A stretch of 64,000 nucleotides of DNA from G963663495 sp963663495 (GTDB taxonomy: Bacteria; Bacteroidota; Rhodothermia; Rhodothermales; Bin80): the NCBI GenBank assembly GCA_963663495.1, contig OY760427.1, forward strand, positions 3,038,001 to 3,102,000, in the 5' to 3' direction. Under the pieces are notes generated by a model. That model made no database searches. It was given only the letters and a program-made list of their open reading frames with translations, and was not told the DNA's origin. Numbering within the stretch: the first letter of the stretch is position 1; each line of letters begins with the position of its first letter. Both the position numbers and the translations under genes were made by a program. Of this stretch, positions 27,510 through 36,419 are shown piece after piece.

Positions 27510-28966
27510 GGGAGTTATTTGGCTGAGTGCCACGCGTTTTCGCAGGAGTTACTTTTTGTGCTTTGGTGGTGCAGACAGGATGGCTTTCGCCAGGTTTTCA
27601 TAATCGGCTCCCGCTTTTCACGAAAAGACGCAATTATTTCAAATCACTCAACACGTGGGTATTCATGCTATATAATTGCCATCTATTAGGGAGTTATATA
27701 CCACAGTGCCATGCCCGAAACGGTTAGTGCATACCGCAATTTCACATACAGGCTGTTGCCCGGAAGTCGGAGTAAAGCCAAGCACCTTGCTGGATTAGCG
27801 GGTGCGTGTAGGTTTGTGTGGAATGCCATCCTCGCAGAGCAGAGCGAGGCGTACAAGAAAGCGAAAGAGGCTGGAGAGAAGCCGCCCTCGGTAAGCTTCT
27901 TCTCGCTGGGGAAGCGGTTCACGGCGCTGCGCCGTACGGTCGAGTGGCTACCTGAATACTCCTTTGGCGTCGTTAGATACACATTGAAATATCAAGCGGA
28001 TGCATGGAAGGCATTCTTCAAGGAGGGTAAGAGAAGACCGAGATTCCATTCCAGACGTGGTAGTACGCCTTCGTTCACGATCCCGGATAACGTAAGGGTT
28101 CGGGATGGCAGGCTGTATATCCCGAAAGTGGGATACATGGCGCTCCGCAGGCGGGGAGGCAACCCGTACCCTGATGGTATACCCGTCAAAGCCACTGTAA
28201 AGAAGAACGCCGGCAAATGGTATGCTGTCATCTGCTACAAGATGGAGGCACCTGTAATAGAGGATACTGGCGGTGCTGTAGGCATTGACCGTAATTGCGG
28301 GCAGATCGCTATGGTCTCCACAGAGGGCGATACAAGCATTATCAGACAACCGGATACCAAGCGTCTTGATGCCAAGTTGAAGCGGCATCAGCGAAGACTG
28401 GCGAGACAGAAGAAAGGCTCCAACCGTCGTAACAGGCGGAAGCATAGAATCGCCCGCATACAGCGCAAGCGTGCTAACATCCTCAAGAATGCGAACCACC
28501 AGGTAAGTCGCAGTATTGCCAATTGCTCCTCAACGGTGATACTGGAGGACCTGAAGATCAAAGCGATGACACGTTCAGCTAAGGGGACGATGGAGAGCTT
28601 TGGCACAAACGTCAGACAGAAGTCTGGCCTCAACCGTGGGATACTGCGAACAGGTTGGGGCCAGCTGGATCAGATGCTGAGCTATAAGTGCCGCAAGGTG
28701 ATAAAGGTTACCGCTGCCTATACCAGTCAGCGGTGTTCTGTGTGTGGGCACACAGAAGCGAGTAACCGTAAGACACGGAGCAAATTCACGTGTATGTCCT
28801 GTGGACATGCGGATCATGCAGACCTGAATGCGGCTGCAAACATACGGGCCTCCGGGATTGGGGCTGCTGCACGGCGAGGGGCGTTCGGGTTACCGACCCC
28901 TATGACCCGTGATATTGATACTAGTGCCTCACTGTGTACAGTTGGTCACTCACGTATATAATTCCC
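27510..28966 (+). mobile_element. tnpB transposon bounded by IS1595-type inverted repeats
   Basis: Left end GGGAGTTATTTGGCTGAGTG matches the left end of the IS1595-like element at 54596; the right end, read inward, is GGGAATTATATACGTGAGTG. The flanks are CAAGTTTA (27502-27509) and GAAGTTTA (28967-28974), an 8-bp target duplication with one mismatch, the size expected for IS1595. Bases 27510-27682 look like both IS1595 ends fused (a MITE-like piece), and an extra internal end (GGGAGTTATATA) begins at 27689. The only gene is tnpB. A second copy starts at 62792. Confidence 0.75.
27711..28961 (+). CDS. tnpB: TnpB family RNA-guided nuclease-like protein
   Basis: 416 residues, typical TnpB length. 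N-terminal HTH-like text (YRNFTYRLLPGSRSKAKHLA, 'CRFVWNAILAEQSEAYKKA') precedes a split RuvC: Asp193 in VGIDRNCGQ, Glu278 in VILEDLKIK, Asp370 in HADLNAAANIRA. A zinc ribbon uses C341/C344 (CSVCG) and C360/C363 (CMSCG). All catalytic residues are present, so it may be active as an RNA-guided DNA nuclease, as shown for other TnpBs. No tnpA is adjacent. The stop codon lies inside the right terminal repeat of the element, so any guide RNA would overlap the gene's 3' end and read into the flank. Confidence 0.93.
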   Translation: MPETVSAYRNFTYRLLPGSRSKAKHLAGLAGACRFVWNAILAEQSEAYKKAKEAGEKPPSVSFFSLGKRFTALRRTVEWLPEYSFGVVRYTLKYQADAWKAFFKEGKRRPRFHSRRGSTPSFTIPDNVRVRDGRLYIPKVGYMALRRRGGNPYPDGIPVKATVKKNAGKWYAVICYKMEAPVIEDTGGAVGIDRNCGQIAMVSTEGDTSIIRQPDTKRLDAKLKRHQRRLARQKKGSNRRNRRKHRIARIQRKRANILKNANHQVSRSIANCSSTVILEDLKIKAMTRSAKGTMESFGTNVRQKSGLNRGILRTGWGQLDQMLSYKCRKVIKVTAAYTSQRCSVCGHTEASNRKTRSKFTCMSCGHADHADLNAAANIRASGIGAAARRGAFGLPTPMTRDIDTSASLCTVGHSRI

Positions 28967-29542
28967 GAAGTTTATGACGGTGGAGCGTGGACCGCCTGCG
29001 AAGAGGAGCGCCCGCGCAAAAGCCGCTTCAGACTATCTACCCCGCGGGGGTCATCCACATTGAGCAGAAGGGTGGCACCGAGGAATTGGAACATATCCGT
29101 AGAAAAATGACGGCCTAGCTTATGTCCGAAGTCTCTTTGATTGCCGCTTAATTGCCACGCGGATAGCGGGGCCGCGACACGGCAATCCGTGCAATTGTAC
29201 GAATGAGTAAGAGGAGGAAGCTGGCGGAAGCTGGCAGGGTCACGGCATCCTCGGTAATAACAATGGTGCTTTACACCTGCAGTCGTGGGCATCTACGAAA
29301 ACGCCGGAACGGCTATTCAATGTTGATTCGCCAAAGCTGCAACAACAGAAGGTCCAGCTGATGGAACCACTGAAAGTAGTTACCCACGGGAGTATCATAG
29401 TACTCACATTTCCAAGCTCAATAAGCACAGTCGAGCTTGCATGCTCAACTCCCTCCGTATCACCCACACACCTGTAACGCATGCCCGCCCAATCTAATAT
29501 CAACGAAGTCAAGATTATTGCCGCGGAGGGATCTCAATCAAT
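28967..29542. other. Region without a recognisable gene
   Basis: 576 bp between the tnpB element and the alpha/beta hydrolase stop. Minus-strand frames include protein-like stretches ('MFQFLGATLLLNVDDPRGVD' and 'MTSLILDWAGMRYRCVGD'), but neither matches a family I know and the frames are broken. It may be a decayed gene of the neighbouring hydrolase/carrier-like locus. Confidence 0.4.
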
Positions 29543-30457
29543 TCAGCATTTCTCAATGAATTCCATAAACCGAGCCGCGCATACCTCCGGCTGTTCGAGA
29601 AAAAGCATGTGTGTAGCGTTAGGGACGAAATCGTACGAACAGACCATCATCTGGTCCAAGCGAGTACTGGGCAGAAAGGCGTAGGGGAGTGTGGGATCCG
29701 CCCCAAGAACTTTCACCGGGCAGCTCATGTTCTCAAAGTCAACGAGAACTGTGAAGACAGATGCGTAGTTCACTATGAGTGCCTCGTAACTGCGTGGGCA
29801 CCGAAGCACAAATCCTCGGGCCTCCGAATCCCAACGCAGGGTGGCCTGCGCAGCAAGCTGGCACGCGCCTTTTACAGCGCCCTGATAGAATGGTGACCAG
29901 CGAAACAGCTCTGCGCACTGCTTAAGGCTTTCAAAGCAAACCTCACGCCTACGCGTTTGGCGGGCGACCTGATCTATGGTGTCGTGGAATTTCTCAAACG
30001 TGATTCCCGGTTTACAGACTGGCGGGTCAAGCAGGAAGAGGCCCGCGTACTCCTCGCCACGAGATTCGGAAAGACAGGCCGCAAGCGCCGAAACGGAGTG
30101 GTACAGTCCGATCGTAGGCTTCTCCCCGAAGCGCCGCTGCACCTCTAGATTTACGAGATCAAGATCTTTAACAATCTGGGGAAAATTGTGATCAGCAATG
30201 TCCCCTAATGGATTCCATCCGTGGTTTCGGAGGTCAAATACGATCACCTCAAACGCATCAACAAAGTTGCCCCACAAGGGGTAATACATATCTATCGCAA
30301 ACCCGTTTCCGTGGCTCATCAACAACCGAGGCCCCTTGGGATTGCCATGGCCCCTCAGCAGTATTACATTCCCGTCCGAGAGCAGCACCCTCTCAACTCG
30401 GTGGGGCTTGGGCACCTCAAAAGGCGCGCTGGGCGGCTCCTTCGTCAGCAGATTCAT
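29543..30457 (-). CDS. Alpha/beta hydrolase
   Basis: 304 residues with the core strands of the fold: 'RLLMSHGNGFAIDMYYPLW' (oxyanion region), 'VIVFDLRNHGWNPLGD', the nucleophile elbow IGLYHSVSALAA with Ser in HSVS (a variant of GxSxG), 'GLFLLDPPV', and the late His in VPNATHMLFLEQPE. It probably hydrolyses an ester or thioester; the substrate is unknown. The gene upstream on the same strand is an acyl-carrier-like small protein 162 bp away. A frameshifted paralogue lies at 62294-62791, also near a carrier-like gene, which hints at a linked role (inference). Confidence 0.8.
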   Translation of the reverse strand: MNLLTKEPPSAPFEVPKPHRVERVLLSDGNVILLRGHGNPKGPRLLMSHGNGFAIDMYYPLWGNFVDAFEVIVFDLRNHGWNPLGDIADHNFPQIVKDLDLVNLEVQRRFGEKPTIGLYHSVSALAACLSESRGEEYAGLFLLDPPVCKPGITFEKFHDTIDQVARQTRRREVCFESLKQCAELFRWSPFYQGAVKGACQLAAQATLRWDSEARGFVLRCPRSYEALIVNYASVFTVLVDFENMSCPVKVLGADPTLPYAFLPSTRLDQMMVCSYDFVPNATHMLFLEQPEVCAARFMEFIEKC

Positions 30458-30619
30458 TGATCAGATCGCACTGGGTCCAATGCCGGGGTTCGGTTTGTAC
30501 TAACCACCCAAGTCCAGCCCGTCATGCCGACAACACCTGAATCAACTGCACATGACCACGCGCACTAGCGCCGTACCACACAGTCATAGCAAACTATCTC
30601 AGGCTCGGACTAGTCAAGC

Positions 30620-30880
30620 TTAGCTAAAAAGCCTACCCGTGCTCTTGTTGTTTGCAAAGGTGTCAGCGGTGAGATTCGCGCCAAATTCCGCGTTGACGCT
30701 GTTTAGAAATGCAAGGGCCTGCATTGAAGAAAATCCAAGTACGTCCTGAACTTGATCCCAATCTACTTCTGCGCCGGGATTCCCCGGGTTAAGGAGCAGT
30801 TTGAGCCTGTCCTCGCCCACTACGGTGTCAGGCTTCCTCTGGTCGAAAAGAAGCTCTATAATGCGTTCTTTCTTGGTCAT
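30620..30880 (-). CDS. Small acyl-carrier-protein-like protein (copy 1)
   Basis: Start set at 30880 (MTKKERIIELLFDQRKP); 86 residues. The segment 'DVLGFSSMQALAFLNSVNAE' then 'FGANL' lines up with the carrier-protein helix II region (G-x-D-S-L...LEEEFG...), with a Ser retained in FSSM where the phosphopantetheine-bearing DSL lies. The Asp before Ser is replaced by Ser. The similarity is weak, so a carrier role is a hypothesis. A clear paralogue is encoded at 57729-58010 (shared 'LLxDQRKP', 'EVDWxxxQDxLGxSS', 'SSVNAxFGxNLT'-type text). Located upstream of the alpha/beta hydrolase. Confidence 0.6.
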   Translation of the reverse strand: MTKKERIIELLFDQRKPDTVVGEDRLKLLLNPGNPGAEVDWDQVQDVLGFSSMQALAFLNSVNAEFGANLTADTFANNKSTGRLFS

Positions 30881-31195
30881 AATAGTGGATCTCTTAGCAG
30901 CTGGATTCAATCGGATGAAGTATTGACCCTAGTCATGATAAACTCGGCCATCTACGCCGACCTCATGACCGCGTCAACATCCACCGCAGTGCCGACATGG
31001 CACACAAACTCCCTGCGAACTTTGTCCCCGGTGCGGACCTCCAAATTACATCACACGAACTTATGGAGGCAGGTCGGTGCGCGTTTGACGCGTACAAGCA
31101 TGATACCCAAGGTAACTATTTTGGTGGACTCCGTCAATGTCGCCCACCCTAACAGGGGCGCCCGTAAATACTATTACTGCTGAGCCTCCCGTAAA
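30881..31195 (-). pseudogene. Decayed block upstream of carrier-like gene, shared with the 58.0-58.25 kb locus
   Basis: No intact frame. On the minus strand the text ATTGACGGAGTCCACCAAAA then TAGTTACCTTGGG and CATG matches ATTGACAGAGCCCGCAGCAA then GAGTTACCTTGGG and CATG upstream of the second carrier-like gene, and similarity appears to continue with interruptions ('KFRRDY' against 'KVRREF' in translation). This suggests the remains of a gene that once preceded each carrier-like gene. Function unknown. Confidence 0.45.
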
Positions 31196-31230
31196 GTATC
31201 CGTCCGGTGAAGTACATAATAGCGAGGGCA
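31196..31230 (-). repeat. Dispersed repeat, right half, abutting IS66 relic
   Basis: The minus-strand text CGCTATTATGTACTTCACCG continuing GACGGATAC matches the repeat upstream of the peptidase at 44862 (48464-48545). It stops exactly where the IS66-like terminal sequence TTTACTCTCTCA begins on the plus strand at 31231. Confidence 0.7.
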
Positions 31231-31530
31231 TTTACTCTCTCAGTTATAGTAAGTTAGACCGCGGTCCGAGGGTAAATAGGTAGACATCGGTTAGGTGTAC
31301 AGGAGTCAAGTATTTCACAGCGTGTTCGCAGATCCGTACACGAATCTATCTGATGACCAGGGCGCCTGTTTAGGGGGCTCCTATGCCGCTTTCTTGACGG
31401 TAGCTTGCTGCAAGTCCCGCCTGGCTTTCCAATGATGGGGCAAAAGCTCAGCCATGCGTTCGGCAGGATCTGTCGGAAGACTGCGTAGTACGTCGGTAAG
31501 CCATACAATCGGGTTTGCCGATTGTAGTGT
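31231..31530 (-). pseudogene. IS66-like relic: terminal sequence and C-terminus of tnpC
   Basis: About 300 bp nearly identical to 53689-53990, the 3' end of the IS66-like transposase at 53840: the end TTTACTCTCTCA, then 'GCCGCTTTCTTGACGGTAGC' and the C-terminal coding text equivalent to 'DVLRRLPTHPADRMAELLPH'. Similarity stops near 31530, 25 bp before the stop codon of the recombinase, so the recombinase module or a deletion removed the rest. Confidence 0.8.
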
Positions 31531-31554
31531 GTTTCATACTGCGAAGTGCTAAGT

Positions 31555-33645
31555 TTATGGTATTGGGACATGTTTCGGCGGCTTATGTTCGTCCTCGGGT
31601 ACGAATTTGAACATTTTATAGCAACGCTTTCCATATGCGATCCGGTAGCATTCAATTCCTTGGCCTTTGTCGGCTCGCTTGTAGACTTGCTGCGGTAGTA
31701 TCTGCAGTGTGGCCGCAAGTTCTGCGGCCGTGAGGTAGCCTATTTCACGGAGTTTGGCGCGTTCGTTGTACAAGCAACTGGGGATTCCAAGTCGATTCCG
31801 AATCATTGTAATGCGGGAGCGGAAGAACGGTTGTCCCTCGGAATCCAGGTATCCTCTCCGATTGAGTTCCTCGGCAGCCAGTCTGTCAGAGAATCCCGTT
31901 TCAAGCAGCACGTTGAGTTCGGCACGGGCTTCTTGCGATATGTCACGTCTGCGCATGCCTGCCCGGCGTTTGGGCAACGCAACCGATGGCAGGGTATGGA
32001 CTTTTCCGCCGCGCAGGCGCAGGCGCAGGTCTGCCCGTACCTGATTGCTATCGCGGGTAACCGTGATATCCTCAATAAGCAGCCCAAGAAGATGTTTGCG
32101 CTCTTCATGCGTGGTGGCCGGCGCATCCCAGACTGTTTTGAAGTCGCTGGCGAGCGCAAGAATGTGTGCATCCTTGCTGCTGTCTGTCACATCTTCGTAG
32201 TGTACCTGGAGCTTTTGTCGCTCTTTTTCGGCTTCCTCCAGTGCAAGCATTGCTGCGTTCCAGTCAGCTTCCAGCGAAGCCGCCACGAGACGATTATCAG
32301 GGTCGACCTGCATGTAACGATTACGAGCGAGGTTGGTCTGATAGTGCAGCGCCTCAATGCGCTGGGCATGCTGGTGATCCGCGGTAGCAAAGTCGGCCCG
32401 CAACTGCTCGCGCACCGCGAGGGTAAGCGCAATGTTCTGACGATTGACTGCGGCAACAAGGAAGTGGCTGACCGCGGCGTCAATGGTTTCTCCACGCGTG
32501 CTCGGACATGGCTGCGTGCAGTGGCGGACGATTTCGTGGTTGCATTTGTAATACCAGAGCGTCCGCCCTTTGTATTTGCTGTAGGAGACGCGCATCCGGG
32601 TGCCACAGTGACCGCAAAGGATGCGCGACTGGAGTAGCGCTGGTCCCTCGCGCGGCGGCGTTTGAGGTGCCTTGAGCAATGGGCAGCTGGCCGCGTTCTT
32701 GTCTATCGTTTCTTGGTCGCGGAGGTATTCCTGCCAGTCAATGTAGCCGACATGGGCCTCGGGAATGCACGCCAGCCACTGTTTCATGGGCAGGTTGCTA
32801 ACCTTTCTGGACCCATCCACTCGCTGGTGTATGCTCCTGCGTCCGTATGCGTAGCAGCCGGCGTAGCGCGGACTGCGTAGCACGCGCCGTAACTGATCTC
32901 TCCCGGGAAGGCTCCAATGCAACAGTCCACGAGGGTAGGGATGCCGGGAGGGTAGTCGCAGTTCCTGCTTCTGGAAGCATCTGAGGGTCTGTGAAATAGA
33001 TCCCAGTCGCCGGAAGGTGTGGAATACCAAGTGGATAGAGTCGGTGACGGACTGATCAGGGTCCAGTACTACTTTCTTCGTGTCCGTATAGACGAACCCG
33101 ATAGGTAACGGCATGATGCGTTCCCCACGCATTGCCTTATTGCGCCGGCCGCCATCCAAACCATCCTTGATACCTTGCAGTTCATATTCGCTAATGGCTC
33201 CCTTGAGTCCCAGCAGCAACCGGTCATTGCTCCCCTTGGGATCGTAGACACCCGCCTCGTCAAGAATGAGGATGTCGGTCAGGGCGGCAAACTGCAGGAG
33301 CTGATGCCAGTCGGCGTTGTTGCGGCGCAGGCGCGATACTTCCAGGCTCAACACGATACCTACTTCATTGGCGGCCACCCGCACCAGGAGATCGCGAAAG
33401 CCGGTGCGATGCGCCATGTGTGCACCGGACTTGCCCTGATCTTCGTCAATGATGTTAATGCAATCGTCAGGCCATCCGAGCGCACGGGCACGGTGGCGCA
33501 GATCATACTGACGACGGGTGCTCTCGGTGTTGTGCGTTACCTGATGCGGCGAAGACTGCCGGATATACAGGCAGGCGCGGCGGCTAAGATGCCGGGACTG
33601 GACCTTATGTGCGGATCCTTCAAGCATGGCCGTTGGGCAGCACAT
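31555..33645 (-). CDS. Large serine recombinase (resolvase/Recombinase/zinc ribbon)
   Basis: 696 residues. The N-terminal resolvase domain begins RRACLYIRQSSPHQV with the catalytic Ser in RQSS, then 'IIDEDQGKSGAHMAHRTGF' and 'GIVLSLEVSRLRRNNADWH'. The central Recombinase domain (LPIGFVYTDTKKVVLDPDQS...VLRSPRYAGCYAYGRR) precedes a zinc ribbon (CGHCGTRMRVSY...) and a coiled coil ('AAMLALEEAEKERQKLQVHY'). It catalyses site-specific strand exchange. The HTH and DUF5372 genes upstream on the same strand form a module I recall from other bacteria. The start may be the internal Met at residue 7. Confidence 0.9.
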   Translation of the reverse strand: MCCPTAMLEGSAHKVQSRHLSRRACLYIRQSSPHQVTHNTESTRRQYDLRHRARALGWPDDCINIIDEDQGKSGAHMAHRTGFRDLLVRVAANEVGIVLSLEVSRLRRNNADWHQLLQFAALTDILILDEAGVYDPKGSNDRLLLGLKGAISEYELQGIKDGLDGGRRNKAMRGERIMPLPIGFVYTDTKKVVLDPDQSVTDSIHLVFHTFRRLGSISQTLRCFQKQELRLPSRHPYPRGLLHWSLPGRDQLRRVLRSPRYAGCYAYGRRSIHQRVDGSRKVSNLPMKQWLACIPEAHVGYIDWQEYLRDQETIDKNAASCPLLKAPQTPPREGPALLQSRILCGHCGTRMRVSYSKYKGRTLWYYKCNHEIVRHCTQPCPSTRGETIDAAVSHFLVAAVNRQNIALTLAVREQLRADFATADHQHAQRIEALHYQTNLARNRYMQVDPDNRLVAASLEADWNAAMLALEEAEKERQKLQVHYEDVTDSSKDAHILALASDFKTVWDAPATTHEERKHLLGLLIEDITVTRDSNQVRADLRLRLRGGKVHTLPSVALPKRRAGMRRRDISQEARAELNVLLETGFSDRLAAEELNRRGYLDSEGQPFFRSRITMIRNRLGIPSCLYNERAKLREIGYLTAAELAATLQILPQQVYKRADKGQGIECYRIAYGKRCYKMFKFVPEDEHKPPKHVPIP

Positions 33646-33849
33646 CGCGGATCATGGAGGCCGCCTGGGTGATGACGGAAACCGGGATGCAAGGGGGAAA
33701 TACCGACTCGGTTGAAGGCTCCTTTCGCTTCCGTGCAGCCGTAAGTGCTAGTGCATGCGCCTAGCCATGCTGGCACAGTACGGCAATGGCTCGGCTGTGC
33801 TGCGCGCCAGCGATGACGCCAGTCGCAATAGCGGTCGGCACTATGGCTG
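33646..33849. other. Gap between recombinase and HTH genes
   Basis: 204 bp with no convincing gene; a minus-strand frame overlaps it but also runs across the recombinase start in another frame and has no family pattern. Confidence 0.5.
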
Positions 33850-34311
33850 TCAAGCGGACCGTTCATCACTACCGATACGAGTTTTTTCAAGGGCCCGGTA
33901 CAATCCACGCGGATGAATCTTCACGCCGAAGCGTTCGGCAATGATGGGTACGAGCTTGTTGGCGCCCACTGGTCCGTGTTCGGCCCGGTACTGGAGCACG
34001 AAGTCCAGAATGTCGGGGGTGATCTTGTGCGGCCCTCTGGGTCCGCGGCGCTGCGGCATCAAACCTTGGAGGCCGTGTTCGCGAAAGGCACGATTAGCCC
34101 GGACGCAGCTCGGTACCGAGGTACCGAAGCGACGGGCGGTAGCTTTAAGCGAGGCACCCTGCTTCGCACAGCGGACCATCTCGTAGCGGACCTGAAGGAT
34201 GTCTCTGGGATCAAAAAAGTCACTGTGTTGAAACAGGGGGTCCGTGATTTTTTCCGGGTGGGGGTTAAGCGTTCGGGAAGCGCGGAGGCGTTTGATTTTG
34301 TCAGTTGACAT
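33850..34311 (-). CDS. Helix-turn-helix protein of the recombinase module
   Basis: Start set at 34311 (MSTDKIKRLRASRTLNP). 153 residues. The domain 'YEMVRCAKQGASLKATARRF' continuing GTSVPSCVRANRAF is a transposase-like helix-turn-helix, followed by 'GPRGPHKITPDILDFVLQYR' and 'GANKLVPIIAERFGVKIHPR', a second winged-helix-like segment. It lies between the recombinase and the DUF5372 gene and probably binds the element's DNA or directs the recombinase. Confidence 0.75.
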   Translation of the reverse strand: MSTDKIKRLRASRTLNPHPEKITDPLFQHSDFFDPRDILQVRYEMVRCAKQGASLKATARRFGTSVPSCVRANRAFREHGLQGLMPQRRGPRGPHKITPDILDFVLQYRAEHGPVGANKLVPIIAERFGVKIHPRGLYRALEKTRIGSDERSA

Positions 34312-34363
34312 GCTTGGCGAACCAGCGTGATCAACCAATAATACACTATACTGCTCAACAATG

Positions 34364-34816
34364 TCAATATTGGCATTTGGTTGTCGGCTGTGCGACGGGG
34401 TCAGACAGAATAATGCAATAATATATGATCACGTGGTGCACGTATTCCTGATCATACAAAAGCGCGTCAACCCGCGCCCTAAGGCGTTTTAAATCGTCTG
34501 GACGAAACAGCGCTCTACCGGCTGAAATACGCTCAAAGTCATCAATCTGAATCTGGCGCCGACTCGTCCATGCCACCGGAATGCTGCATAGCGTGTCTGC
34601 ATCCGCGTAGCAGTGCATCATCGGCTTGGCGCTGTGCGCTACCCCAGACGCAACGGAAAGCACCCTACCCCGCAATGGATGAAAAGGATGCGTCACCTCA
34701 AGGGTGTTAACATCACCTTCCGCTCCCTTCTCCTGCGCGAAAGATGTTTTCGCTAACTTTGCATTTGCAAGTGCACTCTTTACCGCGCATCCTGTACGCT
34801 CCACAGAGACTTTCAA
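34364..34816 (-). CDS. DUF5372-type protein of the recombinase module
   Basis: 150 residues. The recognisable core is EVTHPFHPLRGRVLSVASG and 'DADTLCSIPVAWTSRRQ', the pattern I associate with DUF5372 proteins encoded beside recombinases. The role is unknown. The first ~11 codons (MKVSVERTGCA) derive from the IS256-like relic that ends here, so the true start is probably later, nearer the EVTHPFHP core. The C-terminal ~30 residues are hydrophobic and unusual. Confidence 0.65.
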   Translation of the reverse strand: MKVSVERTGCAVKSALANAKLAKTSFAQEKGAEGDVNTLEVTHPFHPLRGRVLSVASGVAHSAKPMMHCYADADTLCSIPVAWTSRRQIQIDDFERISAGRALFRPDDLKRLRARVDALLYDQEYVHHVIIYYCIILSDPVAQPTTKCQY

Positions 34817-35894
34817 CCTCGGCTTCTAGTCCGCAAGAGATGCCTCCAGTCGTGAACCCTCAAGCTGATCTATCAATATCTTCAGGGAATCAATAGCTAT
34901 GTCTAAGATCTGCCGTACGCGCTCCGATAGCGTTATGGGATTCCCTATTATTTTGACGTCTTTAGACCTAGGTCAGTTATTGTTGGGATTGTTGATGGAG
35001 GGAAACAATGCCGATCGCATGGACGGAAGATACGAGAAACGCGCCAGTTTTCGCATGTGCGATTCTATCTCCAGAAGCTTCAACGCCAGACAGGCACGGC
35101 GCTTGTCTGGCAGCAGCCACAAGCGAACATAACGTAGCCGCCGCACCAGATCTTTAGAGACATGAGCCACGCAATGAGTACCTCGAAGACTCGGGCTCAA
35201 ATGTTCGTCCAGTCCTGTCCGGTGCAATGTCAGCGTTCTATCCATATGCTGCAGGAGCAACCGGGCCACAAACCGATTGCATGATAACAGATCGGTATGG
35301 ATCTGCTCAAGGCTACCTGTGCGCCTGCGGATCCGGCAACGGGAAGGCGCGCGTAAGCGGCCCCCGAATGCGTCGCCCGTGTTGCTCAGACAGATAACTG
35401 ACTACCGGCAACAGCTGTTGCACACGCTCCGCATTGTTCACCGGCGCCCCACAAAAAAGCAACGCCCAGAATGCGCTGGTAGCCCTCAATAGTGGCGGCC
35501 TCGCACAGGACGATCTGTCACCCCCAAACTTGTACCGCATCCAGCCAAAGGACTGCGTAGTCTTCCTCGCACAACGAGCGCGCATCAACATCAAACACCT
35601 GCCGCGCCTCCTCGCACGCCGCCCAATCATCCTCGTATCCCAGCGCCCAGCCTACCGGAGTTTCGGAAGCATGGCCAGTGCCTTCCTCATCACAAGCTGC
35701 TTCCGCTCCCTACTCTGCCGTGTGTCCGCAGCGATAGTATCCGGCGGAAGCATAACATCCTCCTCCAGGCTATACGTCAACTGCAGCACAAGCCCGGTGA
35801 GGTACCGCGATAAGTACAATCGTGCCTGCCGACCGGACGCATCGGCACCACGCAACCCCTGATTGAGCTGCGAAAAATCATCTGACAAATTCAT
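34800..35894 (-). pseudogene. Relic of the two-gene IS256-like unit (copy 1)
   Basis: Read on the minus strand, it starts as MNLSDDFSQLNQGLRGADAS (against MSLSDDLSQLIQGLRHAGAS at 53586) and carries several frameshifts. The C-terminal part is intact as 'LDRTLTLHRTGL'-type text then 'CVAHVSKDLVRRLRYVRLW', ending LEIESHMRKL...SINNPNNN-stop near 34972. After the same 3-nt gap, the second gene begins as SKDVKIIGNP (start codon mutated to AGG). It is cut off near 34800 at the recombinase module. Confidence 0.8.
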
Positions 35895-35943
35895 GATTGA
35901 TAATGGATCCGTATGGTGAAACGCTCAACAAAATCCACTCCAG

Positions 35944-35988
35944 CACCGAACCAAGAATCACTTTCTTGACCTACAGGGAATGGCATAA
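35944..35988 (+). repeat. Dispersed repeat, left half, abutting IS1634-like element
   Basis: CACCGAACCAAGAATCACTT then TC-TTGACCTACAGGGAATGGCATAA is related to 53636-53680 (CACCGAACCAATAATCACTT...GGAATGGCAC) beside the IS256-like unit, so this is the corresponding flank of copy 1. It ends at the inverted repeat of the IS1634-like element. Confidence 0.6.
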
Positions 35989-36419
35989 CCTAACTTCGCC
36001 ATTTCGTAGTGCTACTAACCTACGGAATTCTCCCGTGGCCATATTTGGACCGTTTTTTCAGGAGCAATGGATGGTGAGATTTACCGGATCGGTTGGAGTT
36101 GGTTTAGGGTGGTTTGAATCCCTGATTACCTGGTGTTTTGCCGCCTGTTTCGCTGCGATCTATCTCGGATCGTTTCCATCGGACGTAGCTCTGGTGGCTC
36201 CATCTGGAGTACGCTATCTCAACCGTTGTGAAGGGACCATACGTCATGAGTCTGGCGGCTTCTGGCTCACCGATGCACTCGCTTCCTCCACATGCTCGGT
36301 CACGGTGCGGGTCGCATCCGGATCATACACGTATCCCAGTACCGCAAAGAACTGTACCATACTCGGAGGCAGATCCTGATCCACCTCCGTGATCAGGTAC
36401 CGATATTGGTTCTTAACCA

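Noticed and set aside
33913..34308. 131-codon plus-strand frame opposite the HTH gene
   Set aside because: The minus-strand HTH protein has clear domain structure; this is its antisense shadow.
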